Positions 1-12,288 are shown, counted from the first letter of the stretch. The stretch is 64,000 bases of DNA from Hamiltosporidium tvaerminnensis (GCA_022605425.2 CM061249.1:434001-498000), one strand, 5' to 3'. Notes: generated by a model not told the origin, from the letters alone. Numbers and translations are program-made.

Positions 1-109
1 GGAGTGTTGGGATAGGGGTTATTTATGCTAAACCTAGAACTGCGTTAATGTCATAAAAACAAATATAACACTTGCCACTATTCTAAAAGATCTGATACTT
101 CTAAATAAA
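1..109 (+). repeat. 3' end of the ~720-bp dispersed repeat (partial copy)
   Basis: This stretch matches the last ~110 bases of the repeat copies at 28793-29500, 37861-38573 and (reverse strand) 38908-39632. Shared landmarks are GGAGTGTTGGG, AACTGCGTTAATGTCAT and a terminal TGATACTTCTAAATAAA-like end. The copy is cut by the start of the window, so its true length is unknown. No coding frame runs through it. Confidence 0.75.
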
Positions 110-120
110 GTTGAATTTAC

Positions 121-346
121 TTACATATTTAAATTCTCTTTTACTTTTCAGTGTAAAAGATGAAAAAAACAAAATTTACCATTTTATTCTTTTAATATGT
201 TGTAACTCGGGATTATAGGGGATCGGCGTATAGATCTATGATGGTTTTTTCATCATAAAAATGGCAACAATGATTTTCACACCAATTCTACACACTTATT
301 GCCAAACGGCTAGTTTTTAAAGTGGTTATTCTCTCTCAATCTTATA
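121..346 (-). repeat. Fragment of dispersed repeat, subtype shared with 55345-55551
   Basis: Read on the minus strand this is the 5' part of the ~720-bp repeat: the plus-strand end contains a diverged form of the signature GCCAAGCAGGAAGTTTTTTATG. The inner half (ACTCGGGATTATAGGGGAT and the poly-T/A flank) matches 55345-55551 better than the long copies, so the two look like one subtype. It lies head-to-head with the fragment at 1-109, giving the same inverted arrangement as at 37861-39632 but with most of both arms lost. Confidence 0.6.
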
Positions 347-3238
347 TTAAATAAGATATATTGGGTTATATAAGACTAGGAATGATGAAGATTTTAGAAA
401 ATATAATCAGATTCATTGTATGCTAATAGATTGATATTTGTAGAAGAAGTTTAAATTTTTGTTTATGTTATCTTCTTAGGTTGATAAAAGATCTAATGCG
501 TTAATATACTATGCAATACGGTTATAGGTCTTATTTCTAATGTATTTTATTATGTCTATTTAATAGTCTTTTTTTATACTAAATAAGCTATTGTATTAGA
601 AGAATATATAAATAGCAGTTCTAAAAAATTGAAATAACTTATCTAGAATAATAAAGAGAAAATGTTCTGTTTTGGTTTTTTTTTCACGAATTACAGCTTT
701 TCTAACTTTTTGATGTGAGTCATTATTGGATCTAACCTATAACTTATAAATATTTCTTCACACAGAGATCTTTCATTCTGTTATAACATCAAATAATCTG
801 TATATTTCCATTATGTTTTGTTTAAAGTCTTTATACAATACCATATCGAGGTTTTCTAGATAAATAAATTCAATTTTACTTCTGTAAAGATTGAATGGTA
901 TTGATTATTATATACATATATGAGCTCATGCTACTCTTCTACATATGTCATAACATGACAGCCATATCTTATACATTTCATATTCCCGCAATTATTAAAT
1001 GAATCAGTGATTTATTTGATATATTTATTTCTTTTAGCAAATGGGTTGTCATTATCTTAGAGAATCGGAAGTTACCCCAGGATTTCGGCTTATAAAGTAT
1101 GTATTTTCTTTAAATCCTCCAAAAACTCCATTTTAAGTTTAAATCTATAATATAATACAATAAATTTATTCTGGTAATGTATGGTATGCTATATTAATGA
1201 AGAATTTTATATGGGGCTTAAAGAGAGCTTATAATTATTCTAATGGTCGATTATGTGATTATAGACATAAAATATATATGCAATAGCAAGCTCCATTATA
1301 AATTTAAGGAATTATCAAGTCATTTAGATAAATCAGATTTCTTTCTCCTATTTTGTAACATTGGATGGTTTTTGATTTTCAGATTTTCACTTCATGTAAA
1401 TTATAAATTATTTTTATAGCTTTAAGTTCCTTTGTTTTCTTCTTTGCTTTGATGACCAAATGGATTTTAAACATACAATTAACATTTATAAGGTTGATTA
1501 CGGGTATTTCCATTGCTGCCGCGAAGTATATGAGATTTTCGAGATAAACTTAGGATATTTTTGCACATTCCTGCAGATTCGTAATTTTATGCTTATATGT
1601 TTTCATCTGTATTTAAAAATTAAATTTGTATTTATTGTTGTCTCAAACAGTACTACATCTGTTTCTTAATCTTAACGCAAATCTTTATGATTGAAGAGTA
1701 CTTTGCCGGATATAAATTAATTCTATATATCCGTCAATAATAACTTTTCTGCTTTCATAGCTTTTCTATTTTATCTTTACAAAGTCTTATCCGTTCTTTT
1801 GGCACATATGAAGTCATTCAAAATTTTTTTATACTGAAATTTTTCGTGGTATATTTTTTAGTTTGATTTTTATCTATTTATACAATAGATATTACAAAAT
1901 TAAAAATATTCTTTAGATTTTTTCTTTATTTACTACCTTATAAATAAAATCTAACGTATTATATTTCGGTTAACGAAAGGAATTTTAGCTTTTTAAATAT
2001 TGTTTAATCACAAATATAAAGTTCTTTTATTTTCTATTAATGCTTTCAAATGATTCTTGTATTTCTGACTTTTACTTAAAATAGCGTAAAACATAACAGA
2101 ACTTATTAAATACAAATTTTTAAAAAAAATTTAGAGTTGAAAAATGAGACAAATATCAATGAGGAATCGACCTGTGATATTTCAATTATGTGTATTAAAT
2201 ATATATTTAAAACTAGTAATAAGATTCAAATATTATCCGGGTTTTATTAATCTCTTTCTACATAACATTAGATGGGTTTTATTAATCTCTTTCTACATAT
2301 ATCAGACTAATTTTTAAATTTATATTCGCATCTTCATTTAGTTTGTATCATGTAAAATTAGGTGTTCAATAATAAATGTCTTATTTGGCTTGAGCATTCA
2401 TTTTTTCGTGACGAATATTTTTAAGCGGAGATTTACACGAATGATACTTTTTAACCTTATTTGACACGTAGTTGTTCAAAAAAGGGAAATTGAATTGTAT
2501 ATTCGCATGCCTTGTGACTAATGTCGTTAAGATTTTTTTTCTTTGGATATTTCCATAGCACTGGGTATATAAAAAAACCAGTTTAAAACAATTTTTTAAT
2601 TCTTTATAAGAAAGTTTTTACCTTTCTTCCGGAAAAAAAATAGTAAAAAAGGCTTTTATTGATCTAAAGAAGGTTATGATGAATATTATTTTAAAAAGGT
2701 ATATTTAAATTATGATTGGTAACAGAAAGCTTTATTCTCATAAGAATATATGTTTAAAATGCTTTTCGCCCATTAGAAATAAGAAATCTCTGTGTTAAGT
2801 TAAAATTTCAGAATTTATATTAATGATTCTTGAGAATTCCTTCTAATTTGTATTCCATAGACATATTGCTTAAATATATGAGGGACATGTGTCTTTTTCG
2901 ATTTTACCTTTATATTCTTAGTTCTTTCAAGTAGTTCATACAGCAAAATTCACTTATCTACTTTAAATTTCATCTTTCTACATTCTAAATTTTCTATACA
3001 ATTACAAAATATCTATTTTTTTAGATTTGATTAATTAAATTAAAATTTAATTAATATGTCCAGCTTTGGAAATAAAACGTAAGGTAATTTATTTTTATCG
3101 TCAAGTAACCCATTAAATAGTCAATCTATATAAAAAAGAATATTAAAGCAACCATTTAAGACCGTCTATTTCAAAAGATAAAAATAAATCTTTTTAATTT
3201 TAAAATTTATAACTTAAACAAAATAGAGTTCTCTAAAA
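347..3238. other. Gene-free AT-rich stretch
   Basis: I see no convincing gene. The longest open frame (about 69 codons at 1460-1669) has no recognisable motif. One 26-bp direct repeat (GGGTTTTATTAATCTC...) occurs at 2239-2264 and again at 2274-2299. The rest is low-complexity A/T sequence. Confidence 0.5.
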
Positions 3239-4021
3239 ATGAGCGAATCAAAAAGAAAGAGAAAAGATATAAAAGGAATTGGAAAAAAAAATTTTGATTT
3301 TCCTGGTAAAATCATGGTTCATATATTCTTGTACATATTTTTTATATGTTTTGCGATTTTAATATGTTGCGTGGTTGCTTTGTATTTTGATATTATTGGT
3401 AAAAGAAGTTTAAAAATTTATATAGCGAAATATACATTACTCGCTTCTATATTGAATATTACTTTGATATTAAATGGTAAAAAGAGAATAGATAGACTAT
3501 CTGAATATATTTCAGGTTCAGTTATATTTGTGTTTATCTTTTTTACTTTTATATCAGAAATGTATATTAACACATTCAAATTCAAAGGCGGTCTTGCTTC
3601 GAAAATAGTGCTTGCAGTTATGAAGGTATTTTTTAAGTCCGCATATTCCTTCTACACATCTTTTTATATTGCTTTTGTAATATTGAGCGTATTTTTTAAG
3701 TCTGTATTTTGGCTGTATATTTCTTTTTACTTCAATGATTGTAAATTTATTAGAAAAAGAACACATTTGTGTAATATTTTACGATATTTATTGTATATTT
3801 ATATTCTAATTATATGGGAAACAGTTTGTCAGAAAGTTTTTAAATCTAAAATGAAGTTGTTTTTATTCTCTAAATTGGTTTGCTATATTATTGTAATACC
3901 AATAAGTTATATTTTTATGGCGAGAAAGAACGATTTTTTATTGGGATCTTTGCTATTTATCTATTATTTGTTTCTTTTAATCTCTATAGATTTTAATACA
4001 ATGATTGCCGTTATTGAGTAA
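3239..4021 (+). CDS. Multi-pass membrane protein, family member A
   Basis: Not assignable to a known family. The 260-residue protein starts with a short basic tail (ESKRKRK) and then has about seven hydrophobic segments, at roughly residues 27-50, 64-80, 90-110, 135-170, 182-200, 208-228 and 233-252. It is clearly paralogous to the genes at 12289, 24388 and 27831: all share a basic cytoplasmic-type motif near NDCKFIRK, and A and B also share WETVCQK and a C-terminal LLGSLxFIYY block. The ATG is supported by alignment of its N-terminus with member B (M-ES-RKR). It is longer than B because a 63-bp unit is tandemly duplicated at 3626-3688 and 3689 onward, adding 21 residues in the fourth hydrophobic segment. 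Likely an integral membrane protein of unknown role; lineage-specific expansion is inference. Confidence 0.75.
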   Translation: MSESKRKRKDIKGIGKKNFDFPGKIMVHIFLYIFFICFAILICCVVALYFDIIGKRSLKIYIAKYTLLASILNITLILNGKKRIDRLSEYISGSVIFVFIFFTFISEMYINTFKFKGGLASKIVLAVMKVFFKSAYSFYTSFYIAFVILSVFFKSVFWLYISFYFNDCKFIRKRTHLCNILRYLLYIYILIIWETVCQKVFKSKMKLFLFSKLVCYIIVIPISYIFMARKNDFLLGSLLFIYYLFLLISIDFNTMIAVIE

Positions 4022-7000
4022 GATTAAGATTAAAGTCTATTTTTGATTTAAAATATTTAGAGTGTTAATAGATTCGATTATTAAAGTAATTTTATTTTTT
4101 TTTTCGATTTTTATGAACTGAATTTGCATTCATATAGCCGAAGACGAACAAAACATACCATATAAGTTAAAAAATCAAAGAGCGATATTATAGGCAAACA
4201 TGAATAAAATGCGCTTTCCAATAAAGAGCTTTTATCTCCCTAGAAAATAACAACGGTCACACAAACTGTATTTAGGTTACAAATTAAGTCGTCTGCTTAT
4301 AGAATAAAATAGAGCACAAATAATAAAACCTGAAACTATATTTTATATTGCTTGGTGTTATATTTTTACATACTCTTTAGCGTTTTATCCTTTTTAATTT
4401 CAATGAATTTCGTTTAAAAATTAATTGTTGGTAGCACATTGTGCTTTTTTTAGCAAAAATCTATTCCGACGAAAAAATAAAAGAATAGAAATAGAAAATT
4501 AGAATATATTTTTGCTTTAGAGATCCCCACGCAAATGTATTGCAATAATTAGCTTGTTGTATTTAGTTTAAGACAATGTAAATATTCGAAAAAAGGTTAA
4601 GAAAATGGCTAAAAACTATTTCGAAAAGATTAAAGTTTGATTTTCAAGTTTTTTTAATTGGACAGTCTTTTTTGAAAATTAGACAATCTTAAGAAAAAAA
4701 CGGGTGCCTTTGTAATCCAAATTAACATCTCGATTAACCTCAAAAATATGCTCTCCTAAAACACAAATCATGTTACGTATATTTTTACAGGGCTATTGTT
4801 CTAACAAATCCTACACTTTCAGAATAACAGCCCTTTTCGTTTATATTATTTTTTGAGAATATCCATCAAATGAGTTATACTATTCATATTAGTATGAAAT
4901 CACAAAAAAAACAATTCTATCAATCTGCTCGTTTTCGATATCGTTTGCTTTGAAGCCAAGTTATTTTTTGTACTCAAGTTTGTTTGAACTTCAAAATACT
5001 ATATCAGTGAAACTCTAATCAGATTTTATCGACAATATTTTCAACTTTATTTCTTCATTAAGTCGAAACTAGCATCACAAAAATCCCGAATCTTTTTCTT
5101 GAAAAACCACGTGTTTGTTTTGCCTGCTCGTGTCAGTCACTCGTTACGTTTATGGCATGATCAACCATAGAATCGTTGAAGTATTGAAGGAATTCAAAGC
5201 TACAGCATTTATTCTTAAACTTTTACCCGTATAAATGCATATATAATAGGAGTGCCTGTTTTCCAAAGCAGAATGCAAATTACTTTAGAATCTGTAAACT
5301 AACATTTTTTTCATCTTAAATAAAAACAAACTCTTAAAAATTGACTCAAAATATTGTTTGATTTTGGAAATTTTCATAGGTTTATAAAATAAATCTCTAT
5401 GTGTCACAAGTCTCTTTGTTGACATGATTAAATTCTTTGAAGTTTTTTTACAAGCTTTACAATTGAAAGATTCAAATCTTGGGTTATATTATAAATTAGC
5501 TAATATTAAACTCAATGCACATGATAGAAAGAACAATATATTGAAGACAAATATGAAGAGCTTCTAGACTTACGTTTGTAAGCTAGTTATCTTTTAAGAA
5601 AGAAGGTTTTCTTCCAACCTAAACCCCCGATTTATCAAAAAAATATGAATACACCTGGATCATTTAGTTAACATTTTATTTATTCGTACATTAGAATCTA
5701 ATCTGTAATAAAGTGTCAAATTATAAAATTTAGGAACTTATGTTTCGTATAATAAAATATATACAATTGCAGTCTCTCGAAAAATTCAGTCAACAAGATC
5801 GCGAAATTTGAATTGCTTTTTTTTATAACTCTAGTCTAGATTTGCATTTAATCCTCATTTTTAATTTCGATATAAAAATTTTTGCAAATCAAGATAGAAT
5901 AGTTTGGCCAGTTAATAAACCCGTTCGTTTAGACCTGGAACTACCGGAAAATATTGTAATAGTTCTTAAAAATGTTTGTTATTAGGTATTTAAGCAACAC
6001 TTTCATTATTTACAATTTTCTGTAATCGAAATGACTATTTTAATAAATGTTTTCTTGACAACATTTCATCAATTTTTTTCTTTTAATCTGAGGATTTATC
6101 TGAATTAGTAAGGTCTAACAAACACCTTTAAATACTTTATTTGGAAGCACTTCAATATGCCATCATATGATTTTAATTCTAAGGCATACTTTAGAATTAT
6201 TGATATTGTATTTTATAGATAGAAAGAGTTAAGAAACAGCAATTTAATAGAAATATAAATTGGTTTTACAATAATTTAAAGATTATTCACTTTATAATAT
6301 ATTAATAATACAATAATTATAATAGCACTAGAATAAAATGTTTTAAATATTATTAAAACGTTAGAACCTGCCGCCCCTGAATAGCTCAGATCCCATCAAT
6401 CTCTTTTAAATTCTTTCTACACCGCCTCATATATATTTATAGGAATGCATTGTTTTTTATTAGATTCGCTTTATTTGAATATTGTTGTTTTCTGCGCAGC
6501 TTACATTTTTTCTCCTACCATTAATTCAGGGTTTATAAATGTTTATACTAGTTTGATAACTCTAATTCGTTCTGCTTAACCACCCATCTTGGGTCTTTTT
6601 TTAATAGAGATGGGAGCTTTTTAGAGATTAGGTAGAGTATACATATATTTTATCTTTAAATTAAACTGTCTAACTACCGTTCATTCTATTTCTTTGAAAG
6701 TTCTCTCATTCAAATAAATTGAAAGAGTTCTAATTTACTAGTGATTGCCTACGTTCAAAATTATATATTACATTCTGTTTAAAAAGCATTCATGTGATTG
6801 CTTTCAAGTGTCTTTGGCTCAACGGCATTTTACTCCTGATGCTCTTATTGTTTTATATTTTATGCTCGTCTCGATACTCTTTGGTCTAAATACATGTGTT
6901 TAATTCAACACAAATATTTCTCAGGGTACCTAAAACTCGAGGCTTTTACATATACCCAAAATAGATATATGAAATGTGTTTATGAATCCATGAGGATAGA

Positions 7001-7191
7001 ACTCACTTATTGTAGCAATTTGCATTTATTCTTGCCTCTGTTCTTGAATTTGAAGTATCTTCATCTCAGGACTATCTCGAAAATTTTTTAGAAACAGTTT
7101 CCTTTGAACTTTGAAAAAGTATCAGGTTTTAAACACCTAAGTAAATTTCTGAGTGAGAATAAAATAATTTCACTTTAATAAAAGATACACA
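4022..7191. other. Gene-free AT-rich stretch
   Basis: No supported gene in about 3.2 kb. Open frames are short (65 codons or fewer), without motifs, and stops are dense on both strands. No repeat copy of the families seen elsewhere in the window was recognised here. Confidence 0.5.
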
Positions 7192-7740
7192 AAGGCAAGT
7201 AACAAAACCCATTGCTCGCTACAATGCTTACAGAAGTCTAACCGGATATACCGGAAGACAAAAAAACAAACACAGAGGACTGTTATTAAGCGCCTATAGT
7301 AATGTATGCTTCCGAAACATTGGTGATGACAAAAAGAGATCAAACTATGCTAGATATATGGAAGAGAAAGATACTAAGAAGGATATATGAACCAATTTGC
7401 ACTAATCACAAGTAGAAAATTAGAACCAATCAAGAGATTTTGAACTATATCGTGAATCCAATATTGTCCCTGTAATAAAAAAAAAGGATTTAGGCGGGTT
7501 GGAAACTTAAAAAGAATGTCTACAAAAAAAGCTGTAAAGAAAATACTCAAAACCACACCCGAGGGTAAGATAAGAAGAGGCAGGCCGCGGAAAAGATGGC
7601 TGGATAATGTCGAGGAAGATCAAATGGAACTTAATTGTTGCGCTGAAGAAGTTTGGTGCAAAAAAAGAGATTAATGGAAAAATTTCGCTAAAGAGGTCGG
7701 GGCTCTTAAAGAGCAGTACGGCCGCGGAGTAAGTAAGTAA
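7192..7740 (+). pseudogene. Relic of a non-LTR reverse transcriptase, C-terminal part
   Basis: The reading frame, with interruptions, gives the C-terminal thumb/post-RT region typical of arthropod-type non-LTR elements: RKTK, then VMYASETLVMTKRD, WKRKILRRIYEP, RTNQEI, RRVGNLKRM and RGRPRKRWLDNVEED. At least three in-frame stops (after TNHK, after NPILSL, after KKRD) and small frame changes make it dead. It ends in GGAGTAAGTAAGTAA, a short tandem 3' tail as found on several non-LTR clades. It is more GC-rich than its surroundings. A related but more decayed copy lies at 29540-30540 on the other strand. It differs from the RLE element at 46-50 kb. Horizontal arrival from an arthropod host is possible but not shown. 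Confidence 0.8.
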
Positions 7741-10169
7741 TTTTTGAATTCTATTTCAAAGTTACAAAAATGGTGTTATGTCGTCTAATTTTACGCCAAA
7801 GATATCTGGCCATATGTACATACTACTTAATGAGCCATTTCTGTGTATAGCGTTCAATCCAATTTGCTTTCATGTACTGATGATTTGGTACATCTTCTGG
7901 TATAATATCTAACTAAATTATCTGTTTCATTTTCGTTGTCTATTATACGCGTCTTAAATCTTAAGAATATGAATAGTCAAATTACTTTATATTTTGCTCT
8001 AATCTGAATCATTTAGGTCGAAGAATAATTATAAATTGAATTCAGTCTTTACCAAGGTCTTGTAAATCAATTTCTGATCAGTAATATCATTTTCTTGCCT
8101 TCAATATTCGAATAGTTACCTTCTAGGATATTTTATGAATTTATGGGGCTAATATATTTCATGCAAATTTATAATCACCTGTTGAGCATCGGTTTCCGAA
8201 ACTATTTATATTTTTGTGAAAAGCGATTTCTTCATGACTCTAATATGGCACACATATAATTTAGAGACCTATGAATAACATTTAATAGAATTATTATTCT
8301 AAATTCGAAGTATTGTTAATTGAACTTTATATATTAAAAGGTAATATTAAATCGAACTTTCATTTAGTAAGATTTTAAATTTGCTATCAGATATTCTAAT
8401 ATGTTTTGCCCCGTTTATTAAGAAAAAATTTTCATATATAAGACCTTATTTTCAAAGTGTGTATTCAAAAAGGCTTTTTTTATTCGTTTGATGACATTTA
8501 TTGCTTAAGTGGTTTTTGATTGCTTCGGAAGGTTTTTTTTGCTAAGTTTATATTTTTTTAATATCAGAAGATCACATATATATCGATTCCGGTATACTCT
8601 TTAAGTGATATTTGTTTTTTTTTCAAAATATTCAGCTCTTTTTATTGAAGCTATATGTTATAAAAGAACCTCGTTTGAGTTTTCAAAATAATATCTAACA
8701 CGTGGGAATCTTTTTCTTGGTTTTACTATTTCTTCTTTTTTTTTAAATATTGTTTTATTTTCTTAATTTTTCGATTTTTATTTCATTATGAGGTTCGCCT
8801 TTTATTTTCTTAAGATATGTGAGATTGTATTCTCGCTTTGCCAAACTCTACATGTTTTTTGCCTCATATTTTTATTGCTGGATCTTTCATCTGACAATTT
8901 CTTAGGCCAAGTTTTATGCACTCTTCTGGAATATTCATACTACCCGTCTTGCTTCTTAAAATTTTTACAAGGTATAAGCTTTTCTGTCGAGTTTATTATC
9001 ATTTTGTTCGGAAAATACTAGCTCTCGTCAAATTAATTTTATAGATTCGTATATGCATAATATAGTATTCGTATAAATTTTTTTTAGCATAATATAACAC
9101 ATTATAGTATGAAATATCACAAAAATCTTTCCAACTTGTAGTCACAGGATATTATATTTCAACTAGAGTGATTCTTTTATTCACTTTAAAAAATTAACTT
9201 ACTTGGTATGGAGAATTAGAAACTATGTACATTGAAAAAATATCTTTGTATGTCTTGTTATAATAATAAGATAATTTAGTTTGGTGTGAGTCGGTCTACC
9301 CATCAAAGCCTATAATTTTGCATTGCTTAAAAAGAATCTATAAATACACGCATGTTGCTGCATCTCACCAGTCCATCTTACCCGTTGGTTTTTAGAATGG
9401 TAGTATGAAATCTATTTTTATACTTATCTTGATTTAAGATGTCTCTAATAGTTGTATTTATAACATTCTCAAAATTCATTGCTTCATCTTCTAATCTATT
9501 GCGATGTTAATATTTCATCTGATTTTGTTATTTTATATCAGGAAATCTGTATATGCCAATAAAGATAAAAGATTTGATAATATATCTGAATAGAGCATCG
9601 TAATAATTTAATGTGTTATCCTCGTAAATCATATTCATAGATTATTTTCATTGGAATAAACTCTTAATATCGCGTAGCTTGTGGTTACACACCCAATATC
9701 TGATTTTTGGTTTTCAAGATGCAAGTTCATTCACATAAAAATTTTCTGTTATGTCTCAAATTCTGCTTTTAGGGCACAGGCTCAACGTCAAAGTAAATTA
9801 CATACACCCATAAGTTCAGAAACGGTTCATATTACAATATAAAATCAACGCTTTTTTCCTGCTAAAATTGTTTCCAAATTACTACATGTGTTTAAGTTTA
9901 ATTTAGTTCTACCAACAGAGAATGTAAAATCTGATCCAACTCAGACCAACTTTATACTTTATTTAACCTTAGAATAGCTGACAAGATAGGAGCTAAATAA
10001 CTCGCCAGTGTTATTTATCATAGAAGAATGGTTACAAATTAAACTAATTATTTTAAAATTTGATAAGAATTGTATCTACAGTTATTAAGGTTCTGTCTAA
10101 ATAATTATATTTATTTGTCTACTATTGTTAAGAATATAAAATATTGGTTTCATAAAATTTTATTTATTA
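7741..10169. other. Gene-free AT-rich stretch
   Basis: No gene supported in 2.4 kb. A 77-codon frame at 8788-9021 is hydrophobic and cysteine-rich but has no paralogue or motif. Nothing else stands out except poly-T runs. Confidence 0.5.
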
Positions 10170-10171
10170 TA

Positions 10172-10433
10172 GGGTTTTTCGATCAATATAATAATCCTTG
10201 CAATCAATATAATAATTTTTCGATCAATATAATAATCCTTGCAATCAATATAATAATTTTTCGATCAATATAATAATCTTTGCAATCAATATAATAATTT
10301 TTCGATCAATATAATAATCCTTGCAATCAATATAATAATCCTTGCAATCAATATAATAATTATTTTTAAAAAATAAAAATTTAAAAAAAAATTAAAAAAA
10401 TAGAAATTTATAAAATAAAAATTGAAAAAATAA
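10172..10433 (+). repeat. Left inverted repeat of the Tc1/mariner element
   Basis: With A the CGATC unit and B the TTGCAATC unit, the order from the outside is A B A B A B A B B, nine units, then an inner A/T-rich part ending TTGAAAAAATAA. The right end has only A B A B B. The surplus is exactly two AB pairs (about 82 bp), as expected from unequal exchange or slippage within the unit array. Confidence 0.88.
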
Positions 10434-10458
10434 TTCATTCATTATAAAATTAACTCCC

Positions 10459-11211
10459 ATGTCAAATTCTTTTTCAGGTAAAAATACCAACGAGAACAAA
10501 TATGATTTTCATGTAGGTGAAACACCAGAATGTATAGAGTGCGAAAATGACAATGTTTTGAAGTGTCTTGTAGAAACATCGGGATCACATGATGAAAATC
10601 TCTCCATAACCACTATTCCAACTCTGAGGAAACAAAAAGTTTCTAATAATGATCGGGAACGCATAATTGCAAAGACATTAGAAGGATATTCTATGTCCGC
10701 AATTGCCTCGATGTACCGAATAAATTACCAGACGATTAATAGTATCGTTAGACGATATTTAAAAACCGGCTTGGTATTTGTCGAGAAAAGAGGTGGTGAT
10801 AGGCGCTCAAAGTTAACCTTGGAAATAAAAGAGAGCTTACAAGCCTATGTTGATTTGGAATGTACAAAAACCCTGTATGAGTTGGCAGAATGGGTCAAAT
10901 GTACATTTAATATTGATGTGTCAACTAGTACAATTGATCGCGCACTAAGTGAGTTCCATTACACTCTAAAGCGTGTAACATTGGTGCCTGAGCGTAGAAA
11001 TACACTTTCGACAATTGAGCTAAGAACCAATTACGCAACTAGTTTTGGTGAGTTGGAGGTTGATAACGATGACAAAAACTTTGTCTTTTTAGGTGAAGTT
11101 GGGTTTGCAGTAGTAACACGCCCCAGCAGAGGTCGTAATATGAGAGGTGAATCTGCATACTTATCTGTAACAGCAGCCCGAAGTAGAAATATTTCAGTAG
11201 TCCAGCAATGA
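10459..11211 (+). pseudogene. Transposase, N-terminal part (Tc1/mariner, IS630 type)
   Basis: N-terminal two-thirds of a DDE transposase. Residues about 65-105 form a helix-turn-helix (RERIIAKTLEGYSMSAIASM), residues 115-175 a second DNA-binding helix block, and residues about 205-250 the start of the catalytic RNase H-like fold. The family has an Asp in the first beta strand (pattern hydrophobic-D-E-x-x-F); here the pattern reads FLGEVGF, so residue 212 (codon GGT at 11092-11094) is Gly instead of the catalytic Asp. The frame then stops at 11211 where the homologous sequence continues in another frame from 11208. ATG is preceded directly by CCC. Both lesions imply a dead enzyme. Confidence 0.85.
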
Positions 11212-11624
11212 ACAAATATGGTAGGATATACCATAAGATTCATGAGAGGGCCGTAAATGGTGAGGATTTCAAATTATTTATTAAGGAGATTAATGAAAGT
11301 TGTCAAAGGCAAGGAATTTTGACTCCAATATTTGTAATGGATAATGCGAGAATTCATCACTATCGTGGATTGAATGATGATGAGGAAATTGCTTCGTATC
11401 GAATAAAATATCTTCCGCCTTACTCTCCATTTCTTAATCCAATTGAGAATGTATTCTCAGTCTGGAAAAATAAAGTAATTCGAGGTGGTGCTCGTACTGA
11501 GCCTCAGTTGAGAATATTAATTTATGAAAAATTTAATGAAATCACGGGAGAACATTGTAGTTCTTTTTACCGTAAAATGTTAGGATATTTGCAAAAGGCT
11601 GAGGTAGGGCAAATGATTCTTTAG
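11208..11624 (+). pseudogene. Transposase, C-terminal part (second Asp and Glu of DD34E)
   Basis: Continuation of the transposase in the -1 frame relative to the upstream part. It carries the second catalytic Asp in FVMDNARIHH (residue 45 of this segment) and the third acidic residue in PPYSPFLNPIENVF (residue 80), with 34 residues between them, that is DD34E. The N-terminal Met of this segment is interior in related proteins, so this is not an independent gene. The overlap of four bases with the upstream frame has no evident slippery heptamer, favouring a mutation over programmed frameshifting. Confidence 0.85.
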
Positions 11625-11655
11625 TAATAATAAATCTCAAGTACTATTTATAATT

Positions 11656-11835
11656 TTATTTTTTCAATTTTTATTTTATAAATTTCTATTTTTTTAATTT
11701 TTTTATAAATTTCTATTTTTTAAAAATAATTATTATATTGATTGCAAGGATTATTATATTGATTGCAAGGATTATTATATTGATCGAAAAATTATTATAT
11801 TGATTGCAAGGATTATTATATTGATCGAAAAACCC
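11656..11835 (-). repeat. Right inverted repeat of the Tc1/mariner element
   Basis: Inverted counterpart of the left end. From the outside inward it carries five units (A B A B B) and then the A/T-rich inner segment, ending TTATTTTTTCAA at 11656. The outer edge CCC at 11833-11835 is followed by the TA target duplication. Confidence 0.88.
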
Positions 11836-11837
11836 TA

Positions 11838-12288
11838 TATATACTTGCTCTATCTATTTAAATATGAATTAATATTCTACTTTTTTCTTAGTGAATCGCT
11901 TTCTTAATGTTTATATAGATCGAATGATTATTCGGTAGCTTCTTCTATTCTTATTCTTCGTATAGATTCTTATTAAATACTATCTTTACCTATAAGTATT
12001 ACCAAATTCTGTTCATATTTATTAGTCATTTTATTTACTGTTAAGCTTATCTTTTTTTCATATATTTTTTTTCTATTCGATAAATTTGGTCTTATTTAAA
12101 TTAATTAAAATTTTAATTAAATTCCTTCTTTATCGTAAACTTATCGATTAAAAGTGTAATATCAAAGAAATATAGAAGATAAAAATCCGAACATATTATA
12201 TAAAATCTTTATGTATTATTTATAAAATATAAAAACTGATTTTAATTTAATTTAGATAATTATATAAGTGCAAATATTTTTTAGAGAA
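11838..12288. other. Upstream region of membrane gene B, no gene seen
   Basis: About 450 bp of A/T-rich DNA between the transposon and the next gene. No gene, RNA or clear promoter element recognised. Confidence 0.4.

Larger units (their letters stand above)
10172..11835 (+). mobile_element. Tc1/mariner (IS630-type) transposon, full length but defective
   Basis: A 1,664-bp element bounded by TA at 10170-10171 and 11836-11837, the usual target duplication of this superfamily. The ends are inverted repeats starting GGGTTTTTCGATC. Each end is built from two alternating ~20-bp units, one with TTTCGATCAATATAATAA and one with CCTTGCAATCAATATAAT, followed by an A/T-rich inverted segment. The left end is 262 bp and the right 180 bp; the difference is extra units. 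Inside is one transposase split over two frames (10459-11211 and 11208-11624). Because a neighbouring TA is also present (TATAGGG), the exact edge may be shifted by 2 bp. Confidence 0.9.

Noticed and set aside
8788-9021. 77-codon hydrophobic frame
   Set aside because: T-rich DNA gives hydrophobic translations by default; no match to the membrane family motifs.
10172-10360. Regularly spaced repeats suggesting a CRISPR array
   Set aside because: The units are alternating modules without unique spacers, and they recur inverted at the other end of a transposon; the organism is eukaryotic.
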